Assembly (NCBI RefSeq): GCF_002009175.1
Contig: NZ_CP018047.1
Location: 372,001-436,000 of the forward strand
From: Streptomyces niveus
GTDB taxonomy: Bacteria > Actinomycetota > Actinomycetes > Streptomycetales > Streptomycetaceae
DNA: 64,000 bases
Reading direction: 5' to 3'
Every line of letters starts with the position of its first letter. Position 1 is the first letter of the stretch. The position numbers and the translations under genes are program-made. Below are positions 1 to 10,204 of the stretch, piece after piece. The notes under the pieces were generated by a model. That model did not search any database. It was not told the origin of the DNA and saw only the letters and a list, made by a program, of their open reading frames with translations.

Positions 1-401
1 GCCGGCACAGATTCAGCTACGCGCTGCTTGCCGGGGCGGGGATCGAGGAGGCGATCGCCGGAGGTTACGCGCTGAACCTGCCGTTGCGCCCGGCCCCGGC
101 CGACGCCCGGTCCCTGGTCGGGATCGACACCACGGACGTGGTGGTGGAGTCGGTGAAGCTGGCGGACGACCGCAGCGGTGACGTCGTGCTGCGACTGTAC
201 GAGGCGTGCGGCGGAGCGGTGTCGGCGCGTGTGTCCGCGGGTTTTCCCCTCGGCGCCGCGTTCGAGTGCGACCTGCTGGAGCGGCCGGAGCGGGAGCTGG
301 CACTCGCGCCCGGCGAGGAATCCGTGGATCTCGGGTTCCGGCCGTTCCAGATCCGCACCCTGCGGCTGCGTCCCGCCATGGACGGGGGCGACGACAGGTG
401 A
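1..401 (+). CDS. alpha-mannosidase (GH38) C-terminal fragment
   Basis: This is the 3' end of a gene that begins before the window; the reading frame is open from base 3. The visible residues include HRFSYALLAG and GGYALNLPLRP, followed by a beta-rich tail with VVVESVKLADD, VLRLYEACGG and FRPFQIRTLRL. These match the C-terminal beta-sandwich of family 38 alpha-mannosidases, which hydrolyse alpha-mannosides. The catalytic domain lies outside the window, so the activity cannot be checked here. A ROK regulator follows 154 bases later on the same strand, which fits a sugar-responsive locus. Assignment rests on the C-terminal pattern only. Confidence 0.8.
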   Translation, partial: RHRFSYALLAGAGIEEAIAGGYALNLPLRPAPADARSLVGIDTTDVVVESVKLADDRSGDVVLRLYEACGGAVSARVSAGFPLGAAFECDLLERPERELALAPGEESVDLGFRPFQIRTLRLRPAMDGGDDR

Positions 402-555
402 CCCTTCGGGCGATCGGGTACGGCGCGTCCGGGCGGCGAGCCGCGGCAGGCCCCCGCGCACGGCCCGCCGCGTCGTACCATTCCAACGATCTGTTGCCTT
501 CGGGGAGGCGGCGGCGCGGCACAGCCGCCGCCCGCCCGGGGCTGGGAGAGGCACG

Positions 556-1767
556 TTGACCGGCAACACCGCGAGACCCGAGAAGCGCACGATCCGGCGC
601 GGCACCAATCTGCCGCGTATGGGGGACTTCAACGAGTCCGTGATCCTGGACGCCATCCGCAGGCACCCGGCGGGTCTGAGCCGCGTCGAACTCGCGAAGG
701 CCACCGGCCTCTCCGCCCAGACGGTCTCGAACATCACGCGGCGGCTGATCGACCAGGGCGTGGCCCGTGAGTCGGGGAAGCAGAACACCGGCAGCGGGAA
801 GCCCCGTACGCTCCTCGAAATCGTCCCGACGTGCCGGTACGCCGTGGGGGTGCACCTCGACCCCGCTGTGATCACCTGCGTCATGGTGGATCTGCTCGGC
901 ACGGTCGTGGGCCACCGCAGCCGGCGGACCCCGAGCGGCGGTGACACCGACGGGACCGTCGCGGACATGGCCGCCTCGGTGCACTCGCTGGTGGCGGAGT
1001 CGGGGGTCGACGCCGAGCGGGTGCTTGGCCTGGGCATCGCGGCGCCGGGGCCGATAGACGCGTCCGCCGGCTGGGTGGTCGATCCGCCGGAGCTGCCCGG
1101 CTGGGGCCGCTATCCGCTGCGTGAGCGGCTGAGCGAGGCGACCGGGCTCCCGGCGCTGCTCGACAAGGACGTCACGGCGTCGGTCGTGGCTGAGCGCTGG
1201 GCGGGGGCGGCGACCGAGAGCCGGAACCTGCTCTTCTTCTATCTCGGCACCGGCTCCGGGATGGGTCTGGTGGTGGACGACACCGTGCTGCGCGGTGTCT
1301 CCGGGAACGCGGGCGAGGTCGGCGGACTCGGCGCGGCCTGCTCGACGCGCACGCTCGTGGACGAGGCCGTCGCGCTGGGTGTCCTGGGCGGCGAGTACAC
1401 GGTGCTGGATCCGGCCGACGCCCAGCGCGGTCTGGAACGGCTGGCGCTGCTCGCCGCCGAGGGTGACGCGCAGGCGGACGGCATCATCGAGCGGCTGGCC
1501 ATCCGGATCGGCCGGGGAGTCTGTGCGGCGGGGACACTGCTGGACGTCGACACCATCGTCTTCGGCGGGCCGACGTGGCTCGTGCTCGCCCCCCGTCTTC
1601 TCGCGACCATCGAGCCGATGGTCGCGCGCTCCCCGTTCGTACGGGCGACCCATCCGACGGCGGTCCTGTCCACCACGCTGGGTGAGAACGTGGCCGCGGT
1701 GGGGGCGGCGTCCCTGGTCCTGGACCAGGCACTCTCCGCCCAGCCGAGGTCTCTGCTGCTGGGGTGA
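556..1767 (+). CDS. ROK family transcriptional regulator
   Basis: A 403-residue repressor-type protein with an N-terminal winged helix (about residues 20-80, LSRVELAKATGLSAQTVSNITRRL) and a C-terminal ROK sugar-kinase-like domain (GLGIAAPGPIDAS; FFYLGTGSGMGLVV; GNAGEVGGLG). I chose the TTG at 556 because GGGAGAG sits 6 bases upstream and the HTH begins soon after; the frame is open further upstream without family-like sequence. The usual ROK zinc motif CxCGxxGCxE after the GNAGEVG segment is absent (the protein reads GAACSTRTLVDEA), so it is a divergent member. It probably controls the preceding mannosidase locus; the ligand is unknown. Confidence 0.85.
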   Translation: MTGNTARPEKRTIRRGTNLPRMGDFNESVILDAIRRHPAGLSRVELAKATGLSAQTVSNITRRLIDQGVARESGKQNTGSGKPRTLLEIVPTCRYAVGVHLDPAVITCVMVDLLGTVVGHRSRRTPSGGDTDGTVADMAASVHSLVAESGVDAERVLGLGIAAPGPIDASAGWVVDPPELPGWGRYPLRERLSEATGLPALLDKDVTASVVAERWAGAATESRNLLFFYLGTGSGMGLVVDDTVLRGVSGNAGEVGGLGAACSTRTLVDEAVALGVLGGEYTVLDPADAQRGLERLALLAAEGDAQADGIIERLAIRIGRGVCAAGTLLDVDTIVFGGPTWLVLAPRLLATIEPMVARSPFVRATHPTAVLSTTLGENVAAVGAASLVLDQALSAQPRSLLLG

Positions 1768-1809
1768 TCACCGGCGCCGGGGCGCGCGCCAGGTACGAAG
1801 CACCGGGCC

Positions 1810-1852
1810 GGGAACGGGCCGTGTGTCCATCGGGAACACGCGGCCCGTTCCC
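1810..1852. terminator. bidirectional intrinsic terminator
   Basis: Perfect 12-bp inverted repeat: GGGAACGGGCCG (1810-1821) and CGGCCCGTTCCC (1841-1852), with a 19-base loop that itself contains GTGT/ACAC. It lies between the convergent ends of the ROK gene (1767) and the DUF4190 gene (1895). There is no clear U-tract, which is common for actinomycete terminators. Confidence 0.75.
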
Positions 1853-1894
1853 GTTCGCTCAGTTCCCCGTCGCGGGGCTGTGTCTGACGGGTTG

Positions 1895-2314
1895 TCAGTT
1901 CTCGACGTCCTTGGAGAAGTCCTCGGCGCACTGGTCCTTCTCGCTCTGGCTGTCGGCCTGCCGCATGCAGTCGCCGAAGTTCTCGAACTCGTCGGAGTTC
2001 AGCAGCGAGACGCCGATGACGACGAGCACCGTCGAGACGACGAGCCCCAGCGCGCCGAGGACCACGCCGACTATCGACATGGTCCGGTGCGGCGCGCGGC
2101 CACCGCGGGCCCGGCGGATACCCATGATGCCGAGCACCACGGCCAGCAGGCCCAGCACGATCCCGCCGGCGATCGTCCAGAAGAGGAGGCAGGCGATGAT
2201 GCCCAGCACCAGCGCGGCCACCGCGAGGGGATTGCTCCGTGCGGGCGCCGGCTCGGGCGCCGTGTAAGGCGTCGCGCCGTCGGCGGCCTGGTGGGGGTAG
2301 TTGGGCATGGACAT
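1895..2314 (-). CDS. DUF4190 domain membrane protein
   Basis: A 139-residue protein with a short Pro-rich cytoplasmic N-terminus (YPHQAADGATPYTAPEP) and three predicted membrane segments (NPLAVAALVLGIIACLLFW; IAGGIVLGLLAVVLGIMGI; SIVGVVLGALGLVVSTVLVV). A charged tail with two cysteines (FGDCMRQADSQSEKDQC) follows. This is the DUF4190 layout common in Streptomyces; no biochemical function is known to me. The ATG at 2314 is chosen because GGAGGG lies about 8 bases upstream on the coding strand; the frame is open to 2446 but without a ribosome site. It converges with the ROK gene across a strong terminator. Confidence 0.8.
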   Translation of the reverse strand: MSMPNYPHQAADGATPYTAPEPAPARSNPLAVAALVLGIIACLLFWTIAGGIVLGLLAVVLGIMGIRRARGGRAPHRTMSIVGVVLGALGLVVSTVLVVIGVSLLNSDEFENFGDCMRQADSQSEKDQCAEDFSKDVEN

Positions 2315-2668
2315 CGATATCACCCTCCGTTTGCGAACTCGTCCTTCGGGTTCACTCTCCGCGTGCCCCCGATCGCCGCGCGGACACAGCACGACAGCAC
2401 GGACAGCACGGTGCGGACACGGTGTGTGACGCGCGGCAGGCTTCACCGGCCGGGCCCGCCATGAAGTTCGTCACAGACTCCGTGGCGGACGGTGACCGCC
2501 GCACGAGGACCGATGCCGTCAACGCCCCGCCCCCGGGCGCCGATCCGCCGACGCTCCCCCGGCGGGCCGCCGACGAGCGGACACCGGGGCAACTTAGGTG
2601 ACCCTTCCCCCGCGCGTGGTCGCCTGGTAGAGCTGGAGGTGTTCCGTCAACGCATCGGAAGTCACGCA

Positions 2669-2920
2669 ATGAACCAGGACAGCACCGGCGACCTGACCCC
2701 CTTCTCCATCGACCTCACCTTCGAGGAAGCCCGGCGGCGGGCCGAGGTCGTGACCGCCCTCGGTCCCCACTGGGACCCCAGGGCCGCGCTCCAGGGCGAG
2801 GACGAGGCGTACGCGCTCCTCTACTCGGGCCTGGACGCCGAGCAGCAGCGCGTCTACGACATGCTGGTGGAGGCCGGCGTCCTGCCGGGTGAGGAGCCGG
2901 GCCGTGCGGCATCCCATTGA
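2669..2920 (+). CDS. small conserved actinobacterial protein (DUF6400-like)
   Basis: An 83-residue soluble acidic protein beginning MNQDSTGDLTPFSIDLTFEE and carrying AEVVTALGPHWDP and YALLYSGLDAEQQRVYDML. I recognise this as a small Streptomyces family that I believe is catalogued as DUF6400, but the family number is from memory. No signal peptide or membrane segment is visible. The next gene starts inside its 3' end (GTG at 2904), so the two are probably translated together. The function is unknown. Confidence 0.7.
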   Translation: MNQDSTGDLTPFSIDLTFEEARRRAEVVTALGPHWDPRAALQGEDEAYALLYSGLDAEQQRVYDMLVEAGVLPGEEPGRAASH

Positions 2921-3149
2921 CCCGCAGGCGGACCCCTCCCGCCGCGCCTGGATGCCCTGCCCCGTCTGCGACAACGCGCGTCACTGCGCCACCTGCGCCG
3001 ACCGCCGCAACTGCGATCGGCACTGGCGTTATCTGATCTCCAACAACGGGCCGGTCGTCCACCTCCAGTGCCCGCTCTGCACCCACATGTGGTCGCTCAA
3101 CACGCGTCCCGGTGTGACGCACCGGGACGACACCACCTCGCACATCTGA
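2904..3149 (+). CDS. small zinc-ribbon-like protein
   Basis: An 81-residue protein rich in cysteine pairs: CPVC, CATC, a lone NCDRHW, then CPLCTHMW. This spacing suggests one or two structural zinc sites. The GTG at 2904 follows GAGGAG by 7 bases, which is a better site than the in-frame GTG at 2889. The gene overlaps the end of the upstream DUF6400-like gene by 17 bases, implying translational coupling. No enzyme motif is present, and the role is unknown. It could be a nucleic-acid or protein-binding accessory. Confidence 0.65.
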   Translation: MRHPIDPQADPSRRAWMPCPVCDNARHCATCADRRNCDRHWRYLISNNGPVVHLQCPLCTHMWSLNTRPGVTHRDDTTSHI

Positions 3150-3171
3150 GGCGTACGGGCGCCCTGACGCC

Positions 3172-3927
3172 TCACACCGGACCGCTACCGCTCCTGGTGT
3201 CGTCGTCCAGGGCGGTGGCGGCCTGGGCCACCAGGTCGGCGGCGACCAGCCGGGCCTCCAGCGACGGCGGGACGGAACCGGGCGCCGGGGTGATCATGAA
3301 ACGGCCCTGGTACCGGCCCCGGACTTCGGCGCGCAGTTCGATCTCCCCCTCGGGCCACCCCTGCCGCTCCAGATCCCAGATCCAGTCGGCCACCCGCACC
3401 GTCCCGTCCGGATCGAGCCGTGGCGGGTGCCCGAGGAGCGCCCCGTACTCGAAACGGCAGGCGCTCAGGTCCAGGACCTCGATCAGCTCCCGCCGTGCGC
3501 GCCGCACGACCTCGTCGGACGACGCGCCGGACCGGGCCAGACGGGTCGTGCCGTGCAGCCGCTCCAGATGGGACGCGTCCGTCAGCGCGACCCGTTTCAG
3601 GATGCGCGCCCGCGCGGCCAGTTGCGACACGACCAGACCGGCGACGAAGAGCAGGACGGCGGTCTCGATGTCGGAGCGCCGGCTGATGTCGAAGCTCTGG
3701 AACGGCGCGGTGTGGAAGAAGTCGAACCAGGCGGCGGCCGACAGAGCGGCGATCGCGCCGGCGAGACGGTTCCCGAGGGCCGACACGGCCACGACGACGA
3801 CCATGAACACCAGCGCGAGGTTGGTGTGCGTGACGCTCGAACGGAACGGCTGGAACACCAGCGCCGTCGCGAACGGGGCTACGAACCCGGCGGCCAGGGC
3901 GACCACGTCACGGAGCGGAAGCCTCAT
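3172..3927 (-). CDS. DUF4118 membrane protein (KdpD-like sensor module, no kinase)
   Basis: About 251 residues. The N-terminal 110 residues contain four hydrophobic segments (VVALAAGFVAPFATALVF; LALVFMVVVVAVSALG; LAGAIAALSAAAWFDFFH; ETAVLLFVAGLVVSQLA) and the FDFFHTAPFQSFDI signature of the DUF4118 region found in KdpD sensors. A soluble domain of about 140 residues follows, with no histidine-kinase H, N or G boxes. ATG 3927 is preferred to ATG 3933 because GGGGAG lies 6 bases before 3927 but directly abuts 3933. The family is usually linked to membrane sensing; here it stands alone, convergent with the small zinc protein gene. Confidence 0.75.
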   Translation of the reverse strand: MRLPLRDVVALAAGFVAPFATALVFQPFRSSVTHTNLALVFMVVVVAVSALGNRLAGAIAALSAAAWFDFFHTAPFQSFDISRRSDIETAVLLFVAGLVVSQLAARARILKRVALTDASHLERLHGTTRLARSGASSDEVVRRARRELIEVLDLSACRFEYGALLGHPPRLDPDGTVRVADWIWDLERQGWPEGEIELRAEVRGRYQGRFMITPAPGSVPPSLEARLVAADLVAQAATALDDDTRSGSGPV

Positions 3928-4111
3928 GATCATCTCCCCGAGCTTCGGAACCTCTCCCTGCCAGCCTGCTCCTGATGACACGCGGCGGCACCAGGAGCGG
4001 AGATCCCCTGATCGATCCATGACGGACCGGGCACAGCGCGCGGCCGGCTCACGGCGGCGTGGGCGATAGCGGCCGGGGCTGGTTGTCAGTGGTGGCGGCT
4101 ACGGTTTTCCC

Positions 4112-4591
4112 ATGGGGACGGGCATCGAGTACGTACGGGGGGACGCGACAACACCACTGGGCAAGGGGCCCAAGGTGATCGCGCATGTCTGCAACGATCT
4201 GGGCGGCTGGGGCAAGGGCTTCGTGGTGGCCCTCTCGCGGCGCTGGCCGGAGCCCGAGCGGGCGTACCGGCAGTGGCACCGGGAGCGAGCGAAGAACGAC
4301 TTCGGACTCGGCGCCCTGCAACTGGTGCGGGTCGGCCGGTCTCTCTGGATAGCGAACATGGCGGGTCAGCACGGGATGCGCACCGGCAGCAAGGGGCCGC
4401 CCGTGCGGTACGGGGCGATCGACGCCGCCCTGGAGAAGGCCGCCGACCGCGCGGATGAGCTGGGCGCCTCGGTCCATATGCCCCGCATCGGCTGCGGCCT
4501 GGCCGGCGGACGCTGGGAGCTCGTGGAACCGCTGGTCCGGACGCGGTTGGCGGAGCGCGGGATCAGGGTGACGGTGTACGACCACGGCTGA
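4112..4591 (+). CDS. macrodomain (ADP-ribose-binding) protein
   Basis: A 159-residue single macrodomain. The N-terminal EYVRGDATTPLGKGPKVIAHVCNDLGGWGKGFVVALS matches the ADP-ribose loop regions, and MPRIGCGLAGGRWELVEPLV matches the second conserved loop. Family members bind ADP-ribose or remove it from substrates, acting in the cytoplasm. HVCNDLGGWGKGF resembles Poa1p/TARG1-type macrodomains more than MacroD hydrolases. No toxin-like ADP-ribosyltransferase gene sits beside it, so a DarTG-like antitoxin role is not supported by context. ATG 4112 starts the fold; the ribosome site is weak. Confidence 0.85.
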   Translation: MGTGIEYVRGDATTPLGKGPKVIAHVCNDLGGWGKGFVVALSRRWPEPERAYRQWHRERAKNDFGLGALQLVRVGRSLWIANMAGQHGMRTGSKGPPVRYGAIDAALEKAADRADELGASVHMPRIGCGLAGGRWELVEPLVRTRLAERGIRVTVYDHG

Positions 4592-4597
4592 GCCCGT

Positions 4598-4621
4598 CCA
4601 CCGCCACCGCCACCGCCACCG
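4598..4621. repeat. (CCACCG)x4 microsatellite
   Basis: Four perfect tandem copies of CCACCG in the 45-base gap between the macrodomain stop and the end of the convergent decarboxylase gene. There is no coding role. Such runs are slippage-prone. Confidence 0.85.
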
Positions 4622-4636
4622 CTCCCGGGGCCACCG

Positions 4637-6052
<1,416 letters not shown>

Positions 6053-6958
6053 ATGAATCCCTGGAGGCTACGGCTGCTGAGCCAGCTGGACACGCTGGGC
6101 ACCGTCCGGGCGGTCGCGCAGGCCGCCAACCTCAGCCCGTCGAACGTGTCCCAGCAGCTCTCCGTGCTGGAGGCCGAGACACGCACGCGGCTCCTGGAAC
6201 GGACGGGGCGCCGGGTGCGTCTGACCCCGGCCGGGCTGATCCTCGCGCGGCGGGCGCGGGCGATCCTCGATCACATGGACACGGTCGAGACGGAGCTGCG
6301 CGGGTTCGGCGAGGAACCGGTCGGGCTGGTGCGGCTGGGGACCTTCCAGAGCGCGATCCACACCATGGCCGTACCGGCGGTGACCCGTCTGGCGGGCGAA
6401 CACCCTCACCTGGACGTCGAGTTGCTCCAGCTGGAGCCGCACGAGAGCCTGCCCGCGCTGCGCGGCGGCGACGCGGACGTCATCATCACGACCACGAACT
6501 TCGACGATCTGCCCCTGGGGCCGGACCTCGATCTCGTACCGCTGGCCACGGACCCGGTCCTGCTGGTCGTACCGCCGGATCATCCGGCGGCCGGGCGCGG
6601 CGCGGTGGACCTCGCGGCCTACGCGGACGAGCCGTGGGCGTTCGACGTGCCCCAGTCGTACATGGCGAATCTCGCACTGCGGCTGTGCCGTCAGTCGAGG
6701 TTCGAGCCACGGGTGGTGTGCCGGTTCAGCAACTACATGATGACTCTGCAGCACGTCGAGGCCGGGCTGTCGATCGCGCTGCTGCCCGGTCTGGCCGTCG
6801 ACCGCCGGTATCGCGTCACCACCAGGGAACTCGCGAGTCCCGTCACGCGCACGATCACGGCGGCGGTCCGCCGGGGCTCACCGCCTCGCGCGGCGGTACG
6901 CGTCGTGCTGGACGCGCTGCGGCACAATCCGGGCCTGCCGGGGCCGGGCCGGGAATGA
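6053..6958 (+). CDS. LysR family regulator, likely of dgdA
   Basis: A 301-residue regulator with an N-terminal winged HTH (residues 1-60: LLSQLDTLGTVRAVAQAANLSPSNVSQQLSVLE) and a C-terminal effector domain (GLVRLGTFQSAIHTMAVPAVTRL; ADVIITT; HVEAGLSIALLPGLAV). The start ATG at 6053 places the HTH at the N-terminus as usual, although the frame is open for more than a kilobase upstream as an antisense shadow of dgdA. It is divergent from dgdA by 90 bases, the same layout as dgdR-dgdA. By family precedent it would sense a dialkylglycine or related amino acid. It is not obviously closer to DgdR than to other LysR proteins from the sequence alone. Confidence 0.85.
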   Translation: MNPWRLRLLSQLDTLGTVRAVAQAANLSPSNVSQQLSVLEAETRTRLLERTGRRVRLTPAGLILARRARAILDHMDTVETELRGFGEEPVGLVRLGTFQSAIHTMAVPAVTRLAGEHPHLDVELLQLEPHESLPALRGGDADVIITTTNFDDLPLGPDLDLVPLATDPVLLVVPPDHPAAGRGAVDLAAYADEPWAFDVPQSYMANLALRLCRQSRFEPRVVCRFSNYMMTLQHVEAGLSIALLPGLAVDRRYRVTTRELASPVTRTITAAVRRGSPPRAAVRVVLDALRHNPGLPGPGRE

Positions 6959-7022
6959 CACCGCCGCCGCCGACACTCCGATCTGACGCAGGTCACTCCT
7001 GGAGGCCCGGCCCCCGCACGTC

Positions 7023-8246
7023 TCACCAGTCGTGGACGGTCCCGTCCTGGAGACGGTTGACCGGCAGGTACGCCGGTTCGTACGGATGGGCGGCGGCCAG
7101 TTCCTCGTCCAGCTCGACGCCGATACCGGGAGCCTCGCCCGGGTGCAGATGGCCGTCCGTGAACGTGTACGCGTGGGGGAAGACCCGCTCGGTGAGCGGG
7201 GTGTGGCCCGAGTACTCCTGGATCCCGAAGTTGTGCACCGCGAGGTCGAGGTGGACGGCCGCGGCCATACCGACCGGCGAGATGTCCTCGGGGCCGTGGA
7301 TGGCGCTCTTGATCTGGTACTGCGCGGCGAAGTCGAAGAGCTTCCGCAGCGGCGAGACCCCGCCGAAGTGGGTGACCGCCGAGCGTACGTAGTCGATCAA
7401 CTGCTCGGTGACCAGGGCCTGATAGTCGTACACCGTGTTGAAGACCTCGCCGATCGCGAGCGGGGTCGTGGTGTGCCGGCGCACCAGACGCAGCGCTTCC
7501 TGGTTCTCCGCGGGCGTGCAGTCCTCCAGCCAGAACAGCCGGTACGGCTCCAGGTCCTTGCCGAGCCGGGCCGCCTGGATGGGTGTGAGCCGGTGGTGCG
7601 CGTCGTGCAGCAGGGGCAGTTCGGCGCCGAACTCCGACCGTACGGCCTCGAAGACGGAGGGCAGGTGGCGCAGATACGCGTCGGTGTCCCAGTCCTCGAC
7701 GACCGGACGCGGATACGCGGGCGCGGCGTCCCCGTCGGCCCCCGCTCCGGCGGCGGAACCGCCCACGCCGTACACGGTCTTGAGGCCCGGTACGCCGGTC
7801 TGGACGCGGATGGCCGGGTAGCCCCGCTCCAGCTTCTCGCGAATCGAGTCGAACAGCTCCGGCAGATCCCGTCCGCTCGCGTGCCCGTAGGTGCCCACCC
7901 GCTCCCGGCTCGCGCCGCCCAGCAGCTGGTAGAGGGGCAGTCCGGCCGCCTTGGCCTTGATGTCCCACAGGGCGACGTCCACCGCGGCGATCGCGGCCAT
8001 GGTGACCGGGCCGCGCCGCCAGTACGCGCCGCAGTACAGCGACTGCCAGATGTCCTCGATCCTGTGCGGGTCGAGTCCTATGAGGAGGGGGGCGACGTGG
8101 TCGCGGAGGTAGCTCACGACCGAGAGTTCCCGGCCGTTGAGCGTCGCGTCGCCGAGTCCGGTGAGCCCGTCGTCCGTCGTGATCTTCAGGGTGACGAAGT
8201 TCCGGCCGGGGCTGGTGACGACGACCTTCGCGTCGACGATCTTCAT
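7023..8246 (-). CDS. manD: mannonate dehydratase family enzyme (ManD/RspA, enolase superfamily)
   Basis: A 407-residue enolase-superfamily protein. It matches the ManD/RspA group over its length: [72 protein letters not shown] and the C-terminal [15 protein letters not shown]. Known members dehydrate D-mannonate (or D-gluconate, often slowly) to 2-keto-3-deoxy-gluconate. ATG 8246 is chosen because the barrel cap domain begins there, although the frame extends to 8303. The gene is last in a four-gene operon with a carbohydrate ABC importer (gap 117 bases), so it likely works on the imported uronate-derived sugar. No KDG kinase or aldolase is adjacent. Confidence 0.85.
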   Translation of the reverse strand: MKIVDAKVVVTSPGRNFVTLKITTDDGLTGLGDATLNGRELSVVSYLRDHVAPLLIGLDPHRIEDIWQSLYCGAYWRRGPVTMAAIAAVDVALWDIKAKAAGLPLYQLLGGASRERVGTYGHASGRDLPELFDSIREKLERGYPAIRVQTGVPGLKTVYGVGGSAAGAGADGDAAPAYPRPVVEDWDTDAYLRHLPSVFEAVRSEFGAELPLLHDAHHRLTPIQAARLGKDLEPYRLFWLEDCTPAENQEALRLVRRHTTTPLAIGEVFNTVYDYQALVTEQLIDYVRSAVTHFGGVSPLRKLFDFAAQYQIKSAIHGPEDISPVGMAAAVHLDLAVHNFGIQEYSGHTPLTERVFPHAYTFTDGHLHPGEAPGIGVELDEELAAAHPYEPAYLPVNRLQDGTVHDW

Positions 8247-8363
8247 GGTGTTCGCTCTTTCCGAGCCGCCACTGGGACGGCTGTACGAGTACGGGCTGGA
8301 CAAGATGGGAGGCGGAGCGGCCGGATCCGAAAAGCCGCCGGACGGGACTTGAAAAAACGCGCC

Positions 8364-9251
8364 CTAGCCTTTCGTGGCGCCGGAGGTGAGTCCGGCGACG
8401 AGGTATTTCTGTCCCAGGACGGCGGCGAGTACGACGGGCACGGTGATGAGGGTGGCGGCGGCCATGAGTCCGCCCCAGTCGGTGCTGGCGTAGGAGATGA
8501 AGTTGAACAGTGTGACGGGGACGGTCTGTGTGTTGTCGTCGGCGAAGACGAGGGCGAACATGAAGTTGTTCCAGCTGAAGACGAAGGCGAGCAGGGAGGC
8601 GGTCGCGGTGCCGGGCGCGGCGAGTGGGAGTGCGATCCGCCGGAAGGCGCCGAAGGCGGTGAGTCCGTCGGTGCGGGCGGCTTCTTCGAGTTCGACGGGC
8701 AGCCCGGCGAAGAAGCTGATCATGATCCACATGATGAGCGGTACCGAGACGAACATGTGGCTGAGGATCAGGACGGTGTAGGAGCCGACCAGTCCGGCCT
8801 GTGCGAACAGGTAGTACCAGGGGACGAGCAGGCAGATGGCGGGGACGATACGGGCGACGAGGATCAGCGAGCCGGTGCGGAACATCCGGAAGCGGCCGAC
8901 CGCCCAGGCGGCGGGTACCGCGATCAGTGCCGACAGGAGTGTCGATACGACGCCGACGAGGAGGGAGTTGCCCATCGAGCGGAGGATCTGGCCCGCTTCG
9001 ACGATGCTGCGGAAGTTGTCGAGCGTGGGTGTGAACCACAGTCCGACGGTGGGGTCGGTGACCTGGACGTTGGTCTTGAAGGCCGCGGCGAACATCCAGA
9101 TCACGGGGAGAGCGAAGATCAGGGTGACGATGCCGATCGTGGTCCCGCGCAGCCAGGAGCCGTACAGGCGGCGCCTGTTGCGTCGGCCGGGCGGTGGTGT
9201 GGCGGGGGGTGGCGCGGTGCGTCCGGCGGTGGGGGAAACGACGGCACTCAT
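8364..9251 (-). CDS. carbohydrate ABC importer permease (MalG-type)
   Basis: A 295-residue inner-membrane permease with a Pro-rich cytoplasmic N-terminus and six predicted membrane segments. The EAA cytoplasmic loop is clear (EEAARTDGLTAFGAFRRIALPLAAPG), and FKTNVQVTDPTVGLWFTPTLDNF is typical of the CUT1 second permease. The start at 9251 overlaps the stop of the upstream permease by 4 bases (ATGA), indicating coupled translation. No ATPase gene is present in the operon; in Streptomyces a shared MsiK-type ATPase normally serves such importers, which is an inference here. Confidence 0.9.
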   Translation of the reverse strand: MSAVVSPTAGRTAPPPATPPPGRRNRRRLYGSWLRGTTIGIVTLIFALPVIWMFAAAFKTNVQVTDPTVGLWFTPTLDNFRSIVEAGQILRSMGNSLLVGVVSTLLSALIAVPAAWAVGRFRMFRTGSLILVARIVPAICLLVPWYYLFAQAGLVGSYTVLILSHMFVSVPLIMWIMISFFAGLPVELEEAARTDGLTAFGAFRRIALPLAAPGTATASLLAFVFSWNNFMFALVFADDNTQTVPVTLFNFISYASTDWGGLMAAATLITVPVVLAAVLGQKYLVAGLTSGATKG

Positions 9252-10204
9252 GCGGCATCCTTTCCGGCACGGCGGCGGAGCAGCACCACGACGCCGATGA
9301 TGAACAGCGTGAACAGGACGAGGACGGCGGCGGCGAGTCCGTATTCCTGGTAGTCGAAGGTCAGTCCGTAGGCGTAGACGTTGAGGGTCTCGGCCTCGAA
9401 GTCTGAGCCGCCTCCGGCGCCTTTGGTGGCGTACAGGATGTCGAAGGTTTTCAGTGCGTCGACGGCCCGCAGGACGAGGGCGGTGGCGAGCGTCGGGCCG
9501 AGCATCGGCAGGATCACGTGGCGGAAGCGCTGCCAGGCGTTCGCCCCGTCGACGAGGGCCGCTTCCTCGGGTTCCTGGGGCAGGGTGGTGAGTCCTGCGA
9601 GGAGGAGCAGGGTCATCATCGGTGTCCACTGCCACACGTCGATGAGCATGAGGGTGGGCAGTGACTGGCTGACCGAGCCGAGGAATTCCTGACGGGGCAG
9701 GCCGGCGGAGGACAGCAGGTGGTTGGCGATGCCGTTGGTCGGGTCGAGGATCAGCAGCCAGAGGATGCCGATCGCGACCGGTGTGGTGAGCAGGGGGATG
9801 ATCAGGACGGTGCGCACCCAGCGCATGCCCCGGAAGGCCTTGCGCATGAGCATCGCGAGGGCGAGTCCCAGCACCGTCTCCAGGGCTACCGCGCCGATGG
9901 TGAAGATCACGGTGCGGCGTGCGGCGGGCCAGAAGCGGCGGGTGTCCCCGAGCGCGTCGGTGAAGTTGCTCAGGCCCACGTTCTTCTTGCCCGCGTTCAC
10001 CGCCCCGAAGGCGTCGGTGAAGCTGAGGTTGAGGGTGAAGACCAGCGGAAAGATGATCATGGCGCCGACGAAGAGCAGCGCGGGCGCGAGCATCGTCCAT
10101 TTCAGGCGCCGGTTGGCCTGTTCGAAGGTGCGGGGCGGGCGCGTGCGCGCCGGCCGGGGGGCCGGGGCGGCCGGCCGGGCCTCGGAGACGTCGGTCCGGG
10201 ACAT
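9248..10204 (-). CDS. carbohydrate ABC importer permease (MalF-type)
   Basis: A 318-residue permease with a basic, Pro/Ala-rich N-terminus and six predicted membrane segments starting at KWTMLAPALLFVGAMIIFPLVFTLNLSF, a CUT1 first-permease signature. The EAA loop reads EEAALVDGANAWQRFRHVILPMLGP. The ATG at 10204 shares one base with the stop of the binding-protein gene (TGATG), and its own stop overlaps the next permease start. The three transport genes are therefore one translational unit. Confidence 0.9.
   Translation of the reverse strand: MSRTDVSEARPAAPAPRPARTRPPRTFEQANRRLKWTMLAPALLFVGAMIIFPLVFTLNLSFTDAFGAVNAGKKNVGLSNFTDALGDTRRFWPAARRTVIFTIGAVALETVLGLALAMLMRKAFRGMRWVRTVLIIPLLTTPVAIGILWLLILDPTNGIANHLLSSAGLPRQEFLGSVSQSLPTLMLIDVWQWTPMMTLLLLAGLTTLPQEPEEAALVDGANAWQRFRHVILPMLGPTLATALVLRAVDALKTFDILYATKGAGGGSDFEAETLNVYAYGLTFDYQEYGLAAAVLVLFTLFIIGVVVLLRRRAGKDAA

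Noticed and set aside
4112..4591. DarTG-like toxin-antitoxin role for the macrodomain
   Set aside because: No ADP-ribosyltransferase gene is adjacent; only the ADP-ribose-binding fold is supported.
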